This document shows, piece by piece, positions 34,568 through 45,395 of a stretch of 64,000 nt of DNA. The first letter of the stretch is position 1. Each line of letters starts with the position of its first letter. A program made the position numbers and the translations under genes. Below the pieces are notes generated by a model that made no database searches, had not been told where the DNA came from, and saw only the letters and a list, made by a program, of their open reading frames with translations. The stretch comes from Methylobacterium sp. Leaf112 (GTDB lineage Bacteria; Pseudomonadota; Alphaproteobacteria; Rhizobiales; Beijerinckiaceae): positions 181,291 through 245,290 of the forward strand of contig NZ_LMNG01000034.1 in the NCBI RefSeq assembly GCF_001423295.1. The letters are read 5' to 3'.

Positions 34568-34745
34568 CCCGGCACCCGGGCGCATCCGGAGCCTTTGGAT
34601 TAATTCAGAGCGATTCCAAACGGTTGCAGCCGAACTGTCCGCACTCGGGTGGTGCGGGGCACCTGCGCGCCCGGACCGCCTTGACGCGGGCGCCGCAGGT
34701 GCGAGAAGACCCCGCAAAGCTTCGAGATTCGAGACGGACCCGGCG

Positions 34746-35519
34746 ATGAGTAAGTTCAACGAGGAGCGCGTGCTCTCCGTCCACCACTGGACGGACACCC
34801 TGTTCTCCTTCCGCACCACCCGTGATCCCGCCTTCCGCTTCCGCAACGGCGAGTTCGTGATGATGGGCCTCGAGGTCGAGGGCCGTCCGCTGCTGCGCGC
34901 CTACAGCGTCGTGTCGGCCAATTACGAGGAGGAGCTGGAGTTCTTCTCCATCAAGGTGCCGAACGGCCCGCTCACCTCGAAGCTGCAGCACCTCAAGGTC
35001 GGCGACCCGATCATCGTCGGCAAGAAGCCCACCGGCACCCTGGTGCTCGACAACCTGATGCCGGGCAAGAATCTCTACCTGCTCGGCACCGGCACCGGGC
35101 TCGCCCCGTTCATGTCGATCATCAAGGACCCGGAGACCTACGAGCGCTTCGAGAAGGTCGTCCTCGTTCACGGCTGTCGGCAGGTCCAGGAACTCGCCTA
35201 CGGCGAGACCATCACGCAGGATCTGCCGAACCACGAGTTCCTCGGCGAGGTGATCAGCGCCGGTCTGATCTACTATCCGACGGTGACGCGCGAGCCTTTC
35301 CGCAACCGCGGCCGCATCACCGACCTGATGACCTCCGGCAAGCTGTTCGAGGATATCGGCCTGCCGCCGATGTCGGTGGAGAACGACCGCTTCATGCTCT
35401 GCGGCTCGCCCGACATGATCCGCGACACCCGGCAGCTCCTCACCGATGGGGGCTACGAGGAGGGCAATCACGGCGAGGCCGGCCACTACGTCATCGAGAA
35501 GGCGTTCGTGGAGAAGTGA
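34746..35519 (+). CDS. fpr: Ferredoxin/flavodoxin--NADP reductase
   Basis: A 257-residue FAD enzyme of the bacterial subclass-I FPR type that passes electrons between NADPH and ferredoxin or flavodoxin, important in oxidative-stress defence and Fe-S metabolism. The FAD-binding RAYSVVSANYEEELEFF and the NADP-site GTGTGLAPFMSII are plain, as are the later CGSPDMIRDT and the C-terminal HYVIEKAFVEK extension of this subclass. The 178-bp upstream gap has a TTTGGA...TCCAAA inverted repeat (34594-34620) that could be an operator. Its stop overlaps bioD's start by four bases. Confidence 0.95.
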   Translation: MSKFNEERVLSVHHWTDTLFSFRTTRDPAFRFRNGEFVMMGLEVEGRPLLRAYSVVSANYEEELEFFSIKVPNGPLTSKLQHLKVGDPIIVGKKPTGTLVLDNLMPGKNLYLLGTGTGLAPFMSIIKDPETYERFEKVVLVHGCRQVQELAYGETITQDLPNHEFLGEVISAGLIYYPTVTREPFRNRGRITDLMTSGKLFEDIGLPPMSVENDRFMLCGSPDMIRDTRQLLTDGGYEEGNHGEAGHYVIEKAFVEK

Positions 35520-36205
35520 GCGGCCGCGCCGTCTTCGTCGCCGGCGCCGGGACCGAGATCGGCAAGACCTACGTCACCGCGGCCCTGACCCGGTGCCTGC
35601 GGGCGCAGGGGCACGGAATCCGCACCCTCAAGCCCGTGGCGAGCGGGGTGCCGCCCGCCGATGATCCGGCGTTTCGGCAAAGCGACACGGCGATCCTCCT
35701 GGAGGCGCAGGGGCTCGGCCTCACGCCCGGCAGCGTCGCCGCCTGCTCGCCCTGGCGCTTCACCGCGCCCCTCGCCCCCGATCTCGCCGCCGCGCGCGAA
35801 GGCCGGACCCTGGCGCTGGCCGATCTCGTCGCCTGGTGCCGGACCGAGATGAGTGCGGCGCCGCCGGGCACGACACTGCTGATCGAGGGCGTCGGCGGCC
35901 TCATGAGTCCGGTGACGGACGACCACACCGGTCTCGACTGGCTCAAGGCCCTGTCCGTACCCGCCCTCCTCGTCTCCGGCTCCTATCTCGGCGCCATCAG
36001 TCATGCCCTGACGGCCGCCGAGACCCTGCGCGGCCATGGGGTGGCCTTGCGTGGGGTCGTCGTGTGCGAGAGTCCGGACGCCCCTACGGGTCTGGAGACG
36101 GTGGCGTCGGCCATCCGCCGGCGCGTCGCCGTTCCGGTCCACGGGATCGCGCGCGGTGGCATCTGTTCCGACGATCTCGCCGCGCTGATCCGAACGGACG
36201 CGTAA
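35516..36205 (+). CDS. bioD: Dethiobiotin synthetase
   Basis: A 229-residue ATP-dependent carboxylase that closes the ureido ring of biotin's precursor. Walker A is GAGTEIGKT (10-18); the DAPA-binding LKPVASGV, the IEGVGGL active strand and CESPDAP nucleotide loop are present. The start is a GTG overlapping the fpr stop (GTGA), so translation is coupled to fpr, an unusual partner since bioD normally sits with bioA/B/F. Biotin synthase needs reduced flavodoxin from an Fpr-type reductase, which may explain the linkage, but that is inference. Confidence 0.94.
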   Translation: MSGRAVFVAGAGTEIGKTYVTAALTRCLRAQGHGIRTLKPVASGVPPADDPAFRQSDTAILLEAQGLGLTPGSVAACSPWRFTAPLAPDLAAAREGRTLALADLVAWCRTEMSAAPPGTTLLIEGVGGLMSPVTDDHTGLDWLKALSVPALLVSGSYLGAISHALTAAETLRGHGVALRGVVVCESPDAPTGLETVASAIRRRVAVPVHGIARGGICSDDLAALIRTDA

Positions 36206-36328
36206 GAGGCTCAGCCGGACCTGCGTGACACGTCCGGATGCTCGCTCTCATCCCTGGACGCAGGCCTTCGATCCTCCTACCTCGGCGGGGAAGAGGCGTC
36301 GCCGAGGCGCCCTGCCGGAGATCCGAAC

Positions 36329-38251
36329 TTGTCCCAAGATCAGACCCGGTCGCGAGATCGGACCCGGACGGGGCAGGCGGGGCTAGTGCGCCCGGCCGCG
36401 CTCGTCGGCGCCCTCGGCATCGTCTACGGCGATATCGGCACGAGCCCGCTCTACGCCTTCAAGGAGGCGGTGCGGGCGGCGAGCGCCGGCGCCCCGCCGA
36501 CCCCCATCGCCGTCACGGGCGCGGTGTCGCTGATCCTGTGGGCGCTGATCCTCATCGTCTCCATCAAGTACGCGGTGTTGATCCTGCGGGCCGACAACCG
36601 GGGCGAGGGCGGCATCGTCGCCATGCTGGCGCTCCTCGGGGCGCGCCACGCGAAACCGGGCTCGTGGGCCGGCGTGCTCCTCGTCGTCGGCCTCGTCGGC
36701 GCGGCGCTTCTGTATGGCGATGGGGCGATCACGCCGGCCATCTCGGTGCTGAGCGCCGTCGAGGGCCTGAAGGTCGATGCGCCCGGCCTGTCGCGCTTCG
36801 TCGTCCCCATCACCCTGGCGATCCTGGTCGGGCTGTTCCTCGTCCAGAGCAAGGGGGTGGCCTTCATCGGGCGCATCTTCGGGCCCGTCATGCTGGTCTG
36901 GTTCCTCGTCCTCGCGCTCATGGGACTCGGCGGCATCGTGCACGCGCCGCAGATCCTCGGCGCGGTGAACCCCCTGCGCGCCGTCGATTTCCTGCTGCAT
37001 GCCGGCTGGCACGTCAGCTTCGCCATGCTGGGCGCAGCGTTCCTGGCGGTGACCGGCGGCGAGGCGATGTACGCCGATCTCGGGCATTTCGGCGCCGGCC
37101 CGATCCGGGTCTCGTGGTTCGGCCTCGTGCTGCCGGCCCTCGTCATCCACTATTTCGGGCAGGGCGCGCTCCTGCTCGCCGAGCCCGACGCCCTCGAGAA
37201 CCCGTTCTACCGGCTTGCCCCCGACTGGGCGCATTATCCGCTCATCGGGCTCGCGACGCTCGCCACCGTCATCGCCTCGCAGGCGATCATCTCGGGCGCG
37301 TTCTCACTGACCCAGCAATCGATCCAGCTCGGATTCCTGCCGCCCATGCGGGTGGTGCACACCGCCCGGCACGAGCGCGGGCAGATCTACGTGCCGGTGG
37401 TGAACTGGCTGCTCGCAGCCGCCACCATCAGCGCCGTGCTGATCTTCGGCTCGTCCGATGCCCTGGCGGGGGCCTACGGCATCGCCGTGTCCTCGCTCAT
37501 GGCCATCACCACCCTGCTGGCCGCCCTCGTGGCGTTGAAGTGGGGCTACAACCCCGTGGCGGTCTTCGCCGTCAACGGGTTCTTCCTCGCCATCGATCTC
37601 GTGTTCCTCAGCGCCAACAGCGTGAAGCTGTTCGAGGGCGGCTGGTTTCCGCTCCTACTGGCCGGCCTCGTCGCGTTCCTGATGCTGACCTGGCGCAAGG
37701 GCACCCAACTGGTGGAGGCGGCGCGGGTCCATCTGCGCCAGCCCGAGGCCGAGTTCCTTGAGCAGCTGCGCCGCGATCCCCCGCTCATCCTGCCGGGCCG
37801 CGCCGCCTTCCTGTCCTCGGCGACGAGCGGCATCCCGCTCCACATGTCCCGCTTCGTCGAGCGGTCCCACGCCCTGCACAAGCGCATCCTCATCGTCACC
37901 GCCCTCTACGAGGAGGCGCCGGTGGTGCCACGCGACGGGCGGGCCCAGGTCTCGGCAGTGACGCCGGACATCACCCGGCTGACCCTGCGGTACGGCTTCA
38001 TGGAGGATGCGTCGATCCCCGAGGGGCTGGCCTGCGCCGTCGAGGCCGGCAAGCTGCCGGCCGAATGGGTGGAGGATCTCACGATCTTCATCGGCCACGA
38101 GACCATCATCCCGAAGAGCGACCATCGCGGCATGGCCGATTGGCGCGAGGGCCTGTTCGCGTTCCTCCTGCGCAACGCCGAGCGCACGGGCGCGCATTTC
38201 TGCGTGCCGACCCGCCAGCTCGTAGAAGTCGGGACCGAGATCGAGATCTGA
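36329..38251 (+). CDS. kup: KUP-family potassium uptake protein
   Basis: A 640-residue potassium/proton symporter of the inner membrane. About twelve helices cover residues 20-450; the family signature GALGIVYGDIGTSPLYAFKE is at the N-terminus, and GGEAMYADLGHFG lies in the fourth-helix region. A C-terminal cytoplasmic domain of about 190 residues follows. The start is a TTG at 36329 after CCGGAGA; no closer ATG or GTG has a ribosome site, although a GTG in the GLVRPAAL stretch is possible. Length is normal. It stands 123 bp after bioD and is followed by a hairpin at 38331. Confidence 0.95.
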   Translation: MSQDQTRSRDRTRTGQAGLVRPAALVGALGIVYGDIGTSPLYAFKEAVRAASAGAPPTPIAVTGAVSLILWALILIVSIKYAVLILRADNRGEGGIVAMLALLGARHAKPGSWAGVLLVVGLVGAALLYGDGAITPAISVLSAVEGLKVDAPGLSRFVVPITLAILVGLFLVQSKGVAFIGRIFGPVMLVWFLVLALMGLGGIVHAPQILGAVNPLRAVDFLLHAGWHVSFAMLGAAFLAVTGGEAMYADLGHFGAGPIRVSWFGLVLPALVIHYFGQGALLLAEPDALENPFYRLAPDWAHYPLIGLATLATVIASQAIISGAFSLTQQSIQLGFLPPMRVVHTARHERGQIYVPVVNWLLAAATISAVLIFGSSDALAGAYGIAVSSLMAITTLLAALVALKWGYNPVAVFAVNGFFLAIDLVFLSANSVKLFEGGWFPLLLAGLVAFLMLTWRKGTQLVEAARVHLRQPEAEFLEQLRRDPPLILPGRAAFLSSATSGIPLHMSRFVERSHALHKRILIVTALYEEAPVVPRDGRAQVSAVTPDITRLTLRYGFMEDASIPEGLACAVEAGKLPAEWVEDLTIFIGHETIIPKSDHRGMADWREGLFAFLLRNAERTGAHFCVPTRQLVEVGTEIEI

Positions 38252-38330
38252 TGCGGCGCCCGGTCGAGGGGCGATGAGAATCGAAGCTGCGCGCCCGGGA
38301 TTTGCGCCGAAGCAGGGGCACCGCCGCGGC

Positions 38331-38348
38331 GGGCACGGGTTCGTGCCC
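38331..38348 (+). terminator. Hairpin after kup
   Basis: Arms GGGCACG (38331-38337) and CGTGCCC (38342-38348) with a 4-base loop, 80 bp after the kup stop and 70 bp before the sensor kinase gene. The T-run is minimal. Confidence 0.42.
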
Positions 38349-38418
38349 TTGCGAGGCGCCGCCAAGGGCCGCAAGAAGAAGCCTGAACGCCCCATCTCAA
38401 GTCCGGACCCGTGATCGT

Positions 38419-39591
38419 ATGCCCGAACTCGCCCCCAAGGCCCTGGCGATCCGCCTGCGCCAGCAGGCGATCCTGTCCGATTTCGGCGTCGAGGCCCTGC
38501 GGGCCACGGAGTTGCTGCCCCTGCTCCAGCGGGCCACGGAACTCTGCGCCGAAGGCATGGAGGCCCAGTTCTGCAAGGCGCTGGAATACAAGCCGTATCA
38601 GGATTGCCTCCTCGTCTGCGCCGGCGTCGGCTGGGCGGCGGATGCCGTCGGCACGGCCATCATCGGGGCGGACCTCGCCTCGCCGGCCGGCTACGCCCTC
38701 AAGACCGGCCGGCCGGTGATCTCGAATCACCTCCAGGACGAGACGCGGTTCCGTACGCCGAAGCTCATGGCCGACCACGGCATCCGCCGGGCCATCAACG
38801 TGCTCATCGCCAACCGCGACGGCAATTACGGCGTCCTGGAAGTCGACGACACCCGCGAGGGCCAGTTCGAGGAGGCGGACATCGCCTTCATGCAGGGCTT
38901 CGCCAACCTCGTCGGCGGCGCCATCGAGCGCCAGCGCGCCGAGGCCCGGCTCAAGGCCGCCGTGGAGCGTCAGGAACTCCTGTCCCGGGAGATGAGCCAC
39001 CGGGTGAAGAACAGCCTCGCGGTGGTGGCGGGCTTCCTCGGGCTCCAGGCGCGGGGCTCCGACAACGAGGACGTGAAGGCGGCGCTCGCCGACGCCCGCA
39101 CCCGGGTCGAGGCGGTGGCCCAGGTTCACGACCAGCTCTGGCGCCAGCCGAGCCTGGAGGCCATCGACGTCGCGGGGTTCCTCGAGGCGCTCTGCGCCCG
39201 CCTGCAGGAGAGCGCACCGCACCACACCCTGGTCTGCCGGGCGCAGACGGTGAACATCCCGGCGGACCTCGCGATCCCGCTCGGCCTGTTCGTCAACGAG
39301 CTCGTGACCAACGCCATCAAGTACGCCTACCCGGAGGGTGCCGGCGAGATCCGCATCACGGTCCGCGACGTCGGCGCGGACGACGGTGCTGCGGGCGGCC
39401 TCCACCTCTCCGTCTGCGACGACGGCGTCGGCCTGCCGGATGGGTTCGACCCGACGGCGGCGCGCCGCGCCAGCCTCGGCATGCGGATCGTCAACAGCCT
39501 CGCGCGCCAACTCGGCGGCCCCCTCGAAATCGCCACCGATCGCCCGGGCGCGCATTTCTCCCTACGGATCGCTCCCACCATGGCCGACTGA
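38419..39591 (+). CDS. GAF-domain sensor histidine kinase, HisKA_2 type
   Basis: A 390-residue cytoplasmic kinase with no membrane segment. Residues about 30-175 form a GAF sensor domain (WAADAVGTAIIGADLASPAG, VISNHLQDETRF). The dimerisation box SREMSHRVKNSLAVVAGFLG puts the phosphorylated His at residue 194. The HATPase_c domain follows with NELVTNAIKYAYP (N box), CDDGVGLPDGFD (G1) and SLGMRIVNSLARQLGG. HisKA_2 kinases in alphaproteobacteria often serve light or general-stress signalling through PhyR. No response regulator is adjacent and the ligand of the GAF domain is unknown. It converges on maeB. Confidence 0.9.
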   Translation: MPELAPKALAIRLRQQAILSDFGVEALRATELLPLLQRATELCAEGMEAQFCKALEYKPYQDCLLVCAGVGWAADAVGTAIIGADLASPAGYALKTGRPVISNHLQDETRFRTPKLMADHGIRRAINVLIANRDGNYGVLEVDDTREGQFEEADIAFMQGFANLVGGAIERQRAEARLKAAVERQELLSREMSHRVKNSLAVVAGFLGLQARGSDNEDVKAALADARTRVEAVAQVHDQLWRQPSLEAIDVAGFLEALCARLQESAPHHTLVCRAQTVNIPADLAIPLGLFVNELVTNAIKYAYPEGAGEIRITVRDVGADDGAAGGLHLSVCDDGVGLPDGFDPTAARRASLGMRIVNSLARQLGGPLEIATDRPGAHFSLRIAPTMAD

Positions 39592-39608
39592 CGGCCCGGC
39601 GAGTCGCC

Positions 39609-39634
39609 TTCGCCGCCCGGTTCCGGGCGGCGAA
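39609..39634. terminator. Bidirectional terminator-like hairpin between kinase gene and maeB
   Basis: Perfect 12-bp arms TTCGCCGCCCGG and CCGGGCGGCGAA separated by TT, in the 67-bp gap between two convergent genes. Each side carries AA/TT at the stem base, so it can act on both strands. Confidence 0.68.
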
Positions 39635-39658
39635 AGTTGGGTCTCGGTTCGCCCCCGG

Positions 39659-41899
<2,241 letters not shown>

Positions 41900-42076
41900 G
41901 ATCTCGTACGGTCCACGCGTCGGTTGCTGATGGGGGACGCGAGGAGGCCGGTCGCGGGCCACACCCCCTGTCCGTGCTCGGCACGGCCGTCCCCGTCCCC
42001 CGTGCCACATGGCACGGAGGCTGGGTCGTCCTGTCGGCGCGGCCCCCAAATGGGTCGCCGCGCCGGTTCGATAAGG

Positions 42077-43906
42077 TCAGTGGGCCTTCTTGGGCCCGTC
42101 CTTCCTGGGCATGTAGAGGTCGGTGATGGTGCCCTCGAAAGCTTCGGCCGCTAGCCCGATCGTCTCCGACAGGGTCGGGTGCGGGTGGATGGTCAGGCCG
42201 ATATCCTCGGCATCCGCACCCATCTCGATGGCGAGGGCCGCCTCCGCGATGAGGTCGCCGGCCGACGGGCCGACGATGCCGCAGCCGAGGATGCGGTCGG
42301 TCTCGGGGTCGAACAGCACCTTGGTCAGGCCCTCCTCGCGGCCGAGCGCCAGGGAGCGCCCGGAGGCCGCCCACGGGAACACGCCCTTGCCGACCTTGAT
42401 GCCCTTCGCCTTGGCCTCGTTCTCGGTCATGCCGACCCAGGCCACCTCCGGGTCGGTGTAGGCCACCGACGGGATCACCTTGGCGTCGAAGACGCTGCTC
42501 TTGCCCGCCGCCACCTCGGCCGCGACCTTGCCCTCGTGCGTCGCCTTGTGGGCCAGCATCGGCTGGCCGACCACGTCGCCGATGGCGAAGATGTGGGGCA
42601 CGTTGGTGCGCATCTGCTTGTCGACGGCGATGAAGCCGCGCTCGTCCACGGCGACGCCCGCCGCCTCCGCGCCGATGCGCTTGCCGTTCGGGCGCCGCCC
42701 CACCGAGACCAGCACCTTGTCGAAGATGTCGGTCGCCGGCGCGGTACCGCCCTCGAACGACACCTTCAGGCCCTCCGGCGTCGCCGCGACGGCCGTGACC
42801 TTGGCCTTGAGGTGGATGGCCTCGTACTGCTTCTGGATCCGCTTCATCAGCGGCGTGACCATATCCTTGTCGGCACCGGGGATGATCTGGTCCATCAGCT
42901 CGACGATGGTCACCTTGGAGCCGAGCGCGTGGTAGACGGTGGCCATCTCCAGCCCGATGATGCCGCCGCCGATCACGAGCAGGCGGGCCGGCACGCCGTC
43001 GAGTTCGAGCGCCCCCGTCGAGTCGATGACGCGCGGGTCGTCGTGCGGGATGAACGGCATCTGCACCGGCTCGGAGCCGGCGGCGATGATGGCGTGGTCG
43101 AAGCCGATCACGCGGGTCCGGCCCTCGTGCTCCACCGCGACCTGGTTCGGACTGACGAAGCGGGCCTCGCCCGTCACCACCGTGACCTTGCGCTGCTTGG
43201 CGAGACCCGAGAGGCCGCCGGTGAGGCGCTTGACCACGCCGTCCTTCCATTCGCGCAGCTTGCCGATGTCGATCTGCGGCGCGGTGAAGGAGATGCCGTG
43301 CGCCGCCATGGCGTGGCTCTCGTCGATGACCTTCGCGGCGTGCAGCAGGGCCTTCGACGGAATGCAGCCGACGTTGAGGCAGACGCCGCCGAGACTGGGC
43401 CAGCGCTCGACGAGCACCACCGACTGGCCGAGATCGGCCGCCCGGAACGCGGCGGTGTAGCCGCCGGGCCCGGCGCCGATGACGAGCACCTGCGCCCGCA
43501 TCTCCTCGCCGGAGACCGGCACCGCGCCCTTCGGTGCGGCGGCCTCGGCGGCACCGTGGCCGCCCTGGGTCGCGGCCGAGCCGTAGCCGGCCTGGCCTTC
43601 GCCCGGTGCGTGGGCTGCGGCGGCGCCCGTGCCGGCCGGGCTCGGCTTCGGCGTGCCCGTCGCGGCGGCGGCCTCGGCCATCACCAGGATCAGGTCGCCC
43701 TGGCTGACCGTATCGCCCGCCTTGATCCGCACCTCGGCCACCGTGCCGGCAACCGGGGACGGGATGTCCATGGTGGCCTTGTCGGATTCCAGCACGACGA
43801 TGACGTCGTCGACGGAAATCACGTCGCCGGGGCTGACGCTGACCTCGATGACGGGCACGTTCTTGAAGTCGCCGATATCCGGCAGATGGATGCTGTTGCT
43901 GCTCAT
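42077..43906 (-). CDS. lpdA: Dihydrolipoyl dehydrogenase (E3) with N-terminal lipoyl domain
   Basis: A 609-residue E3 of the pyruvate dehydrogenase complex, reoxidising dihydrolipoyl groups with NAD. Residues 1-80 are a lipoyl domain (lipoylated K43 in LESDKATMD). An Ala/Gly/Pro-rich swinging linker follows to about 135, then the flavoprotein: FAD-binding VIGAGPGGYTAAF, redox disulfide GGVCLNVGCIPSK, NAD-binding VIGGGIIGLEMA and the catalytic HPHPTLSE at the dimer interface. Many E3s lack the lipoyl domain. It is nearly identical in motif to the one in AceF, so one probably arose from the other. Spaced 38 bp after aceF. Confidence 0.96.
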   Translation of the reverse strand: MSSNSIHLPDIGDFKNVPVIEVSVSPGDVISVDDVIVVLESDKATMDIPSPVAGTVAEVRIKAGDTVSQGDLILVMAEAAAATGTPKPSPAGTGAAAAHAPGEGQAGYGSAATQGGHGAAEAAAPKGAVPVSGEEMRAQVLVIGAGPGGYTAAFRAADLGQSVVLVERWPSLGGVCLNVGCIPSKALLHAAKVIDESHAMAAHGISFTAPQIDIGKLREWKDGVVKRLTGGLSGLAKQRKVTVVTGEARFVSPNQVAVEHEGRTRVIGFDHAIIAAGSEPVQMPFIPHDDPRVIDSTGALELDGVPARLLVIGGGIIGLEMATVYHALGSKVTIVELMDQIIPGADKDMVTPLMKRIQKQYEAIHLKAKVTAVAATPEGLKVSFEGGTAPATDIFDKVLVSVGRRPNGKRIGAEAAGVAVDERGFIAVDKQMRTNVPHIFAIGDVVGQPMLAHKATHEGKVAAEVAAGKSSVFDAKVIPSVAYTDPEVAWVGMTENEAKAKGIKVGKGVFPWAASGRSLALGREEGLTKVLFDPETDRILGCGIVGPSAGDLIAEAALAIEMGADAEDIGLTIHPHPTLSETIGLAAEAFEGTITDLYMPRKDGPKKAH

Positions 43907-43944
43907 CGTGTCACCTCACTTGAGTTCGCGCTGGCCGGGTCTCG

Positions 43945-45273
43945 TCAGACGACGAGGCGCCGGACGTCCTCGAGGACGTGGGCGAGGTGGCGGGCGAAGC
44001 GCGCGGCGAGCGCGCCGTCGATGACGCGGTGGTCGTAGGAGAGGGAGAGCGGCACGATCAGGCGCGGCTTGAACTCCGTGCCGTTCCAGACCGGCGTCAT
44101 CTTGGAGCGGGCGACGCCCAGGATGGCGACCTCGGGGGCGTTGACGAGCGGCGTGAAGGACGTGCCGCCGATGCCGCCGAGGCTGGAGATCGAGAAGGTC
44201 GCGCCCTGCATGTCGGCGGCGCTGAGCTTGCCGTCGCGGGCTTTCGCCGAGATCGCGCCGAGATCGCGGCTGATCTCGACGATGCCCTTGCGGTCGGCAT
44301 CCTTGATCACCGGGACCACGAGGCCGTCCGGCGTGTCCACCGCCACGCCGATGTTGTAGTATTGCTTGAGGATCAGCGCGTCCTTCTCGGGCGAGAGCGA
44401 GGCGTTGAACTCGGGGTGCTTGCGTAAGCCAGAGACCGCCGCCTTGATCAGGAAGGCCAGCAGGGTGACGCGGTAGCCCTTGTCCTTGAGTTCCTTGCCC
44501 GCGTTGTCGAGTTCCTTGCGGTAGGCGTCGGTCTCGGTGATGTCCGATTCGTCCTGGTGGGTAACGAGCGGCACGTTGAGCCAGGACCGGTGCAGGTGCG
44601 CGCCGGAGATCTTCTTGATCCGCGACAGGGGCCGGGTCTCGGTGGGGCCGAACTTCGAGAAGTCCACGGCCGGGATCTCGGGGATGCCCATCCCGCCGCC
44701 CGAGAACGCGGCCGTGCCTGAGGCGCCGGGCGCCTGCGCGGCGGAGCGCGTGAGGTGACCCTTCACGTCCTCCTTGGTCACCCGGCCCTTCTCGCCGGTG
44801 CCCTTGATGGTGGTGAGGTCGATCCCGAGTTCGCGCGCCAGGCGGCGCACGCCCGGGCTGGCATGGACCTGGGAGAAGTCCGGAATGCTGCCGGCGGGGG
44901 CTGCCGGGGCGGGGGCTGCCGGGGCAGGGCTCGGAGCGGCGTTCGGGGCCGGCTCCTGCTTGGCGAGCAGTGCGGCGCTGTCGGCGCCCGCGGGCGCGTC
45001 GGCGGCCTTCTCGGCCGCGGCGGTGTCGCCCTTGGCGCCCTCGCCCTTGAACACGAGGAGCGGCGAACCCTCGCTCACCTTGTCGCCGAGCTTGACCAGG
45101 ATCCGCTCCACCACGCCCGCGCTCGGCGAGGGCACGTCCATGGTCGCCTTGTCGGATTCGAGCGAGACCAGCGGATCGTCGGGCCCGATCGTGTCGCCCT
45201 CCTTCACGTGGATCTCGATGATCGGGATGTCCTTGAAGTCGCCGATGTCCGGAATCTGGATCTCGATACCCAC
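43945..45273 (-). CDS. aceF: Dihydrolipoyllysine acetyltransferase (E2 of pyruvate dehydrogenase)
   Basis: A 442-residue E2 core subunit moving the acetyl group from lipoyl to coenzyme A. It has a single lipoyl domain (1-78, K42 in LESDKATMD), an Ala/Pro-rich linker, a peripheral subunit-binding domain (ASPGVRRLARELGIDLTTIK) and a catalytic domain with the active-site YDHRVIDGALAARF near the C-terminus. E. coli E2 has three lipoyl domains; here there is one, with another on E3. It is the second gene of the aceE-aceF-lpdA run, 122 bp after aceE. Confidence 0.97.
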   Translation of the reverse strand: MGIEIQIPDIGDFKDIPIIEIHVKEGDTIGPDDPLVSLESDKATMDVPSPSAGVVERILVKLGDKVSEGSPLLVFKGEGAKGDTAAAEKAADAPAGADSAALLAKQEPAPNAAPSPAPAAPAPAAPAGSIPDFSQVHASPGVRRLARELGIDLTTIKGTGEKGRVTKEDVKGHLTRSAAQAPGASGTAAFSGGGMGIPEIPAVDFSKFGPTETRPLSRIKKISGAHLHRSWLNVPLVTHQDESDITETDAYRKELDNAGKELKDKGYRVTLLAFLIKAAVSGLRKHPEFNASLSPEKDALILKQYYNIGVAVDTPDGLVVPVIKDADRKGIVEISRDLGAISAKARDGKLSAADMQGATFSISSLGGIGGTSFTPLVNAPEVAILGVARSKMTPVWNGTEFKPRLIVPLSLSYDHRVIDGALAARFARHLAHVLEDVRRLVV

Positions 45274-45395
45274 TGCGCAATCTCCCTGGTTGAGTCGGAG
45301 CCTCTCGCGGGCTCCCTCGTGCGGTCCGTCGATGGAAAGGGTCGGGAAGTCTCAAGGCGTCGGCCGCCGGGATGCGGCGGCCGACGGGGCGCGGA

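Noticed and set aside
34594..34620. TTTGGA...TCCAAA inverted repeat before fpr as a definite operator.
   Set aside because: Arms are only six bases with a 15-bp spacer and no known fpr regulator box matches, so it is only mentioned with fpr.
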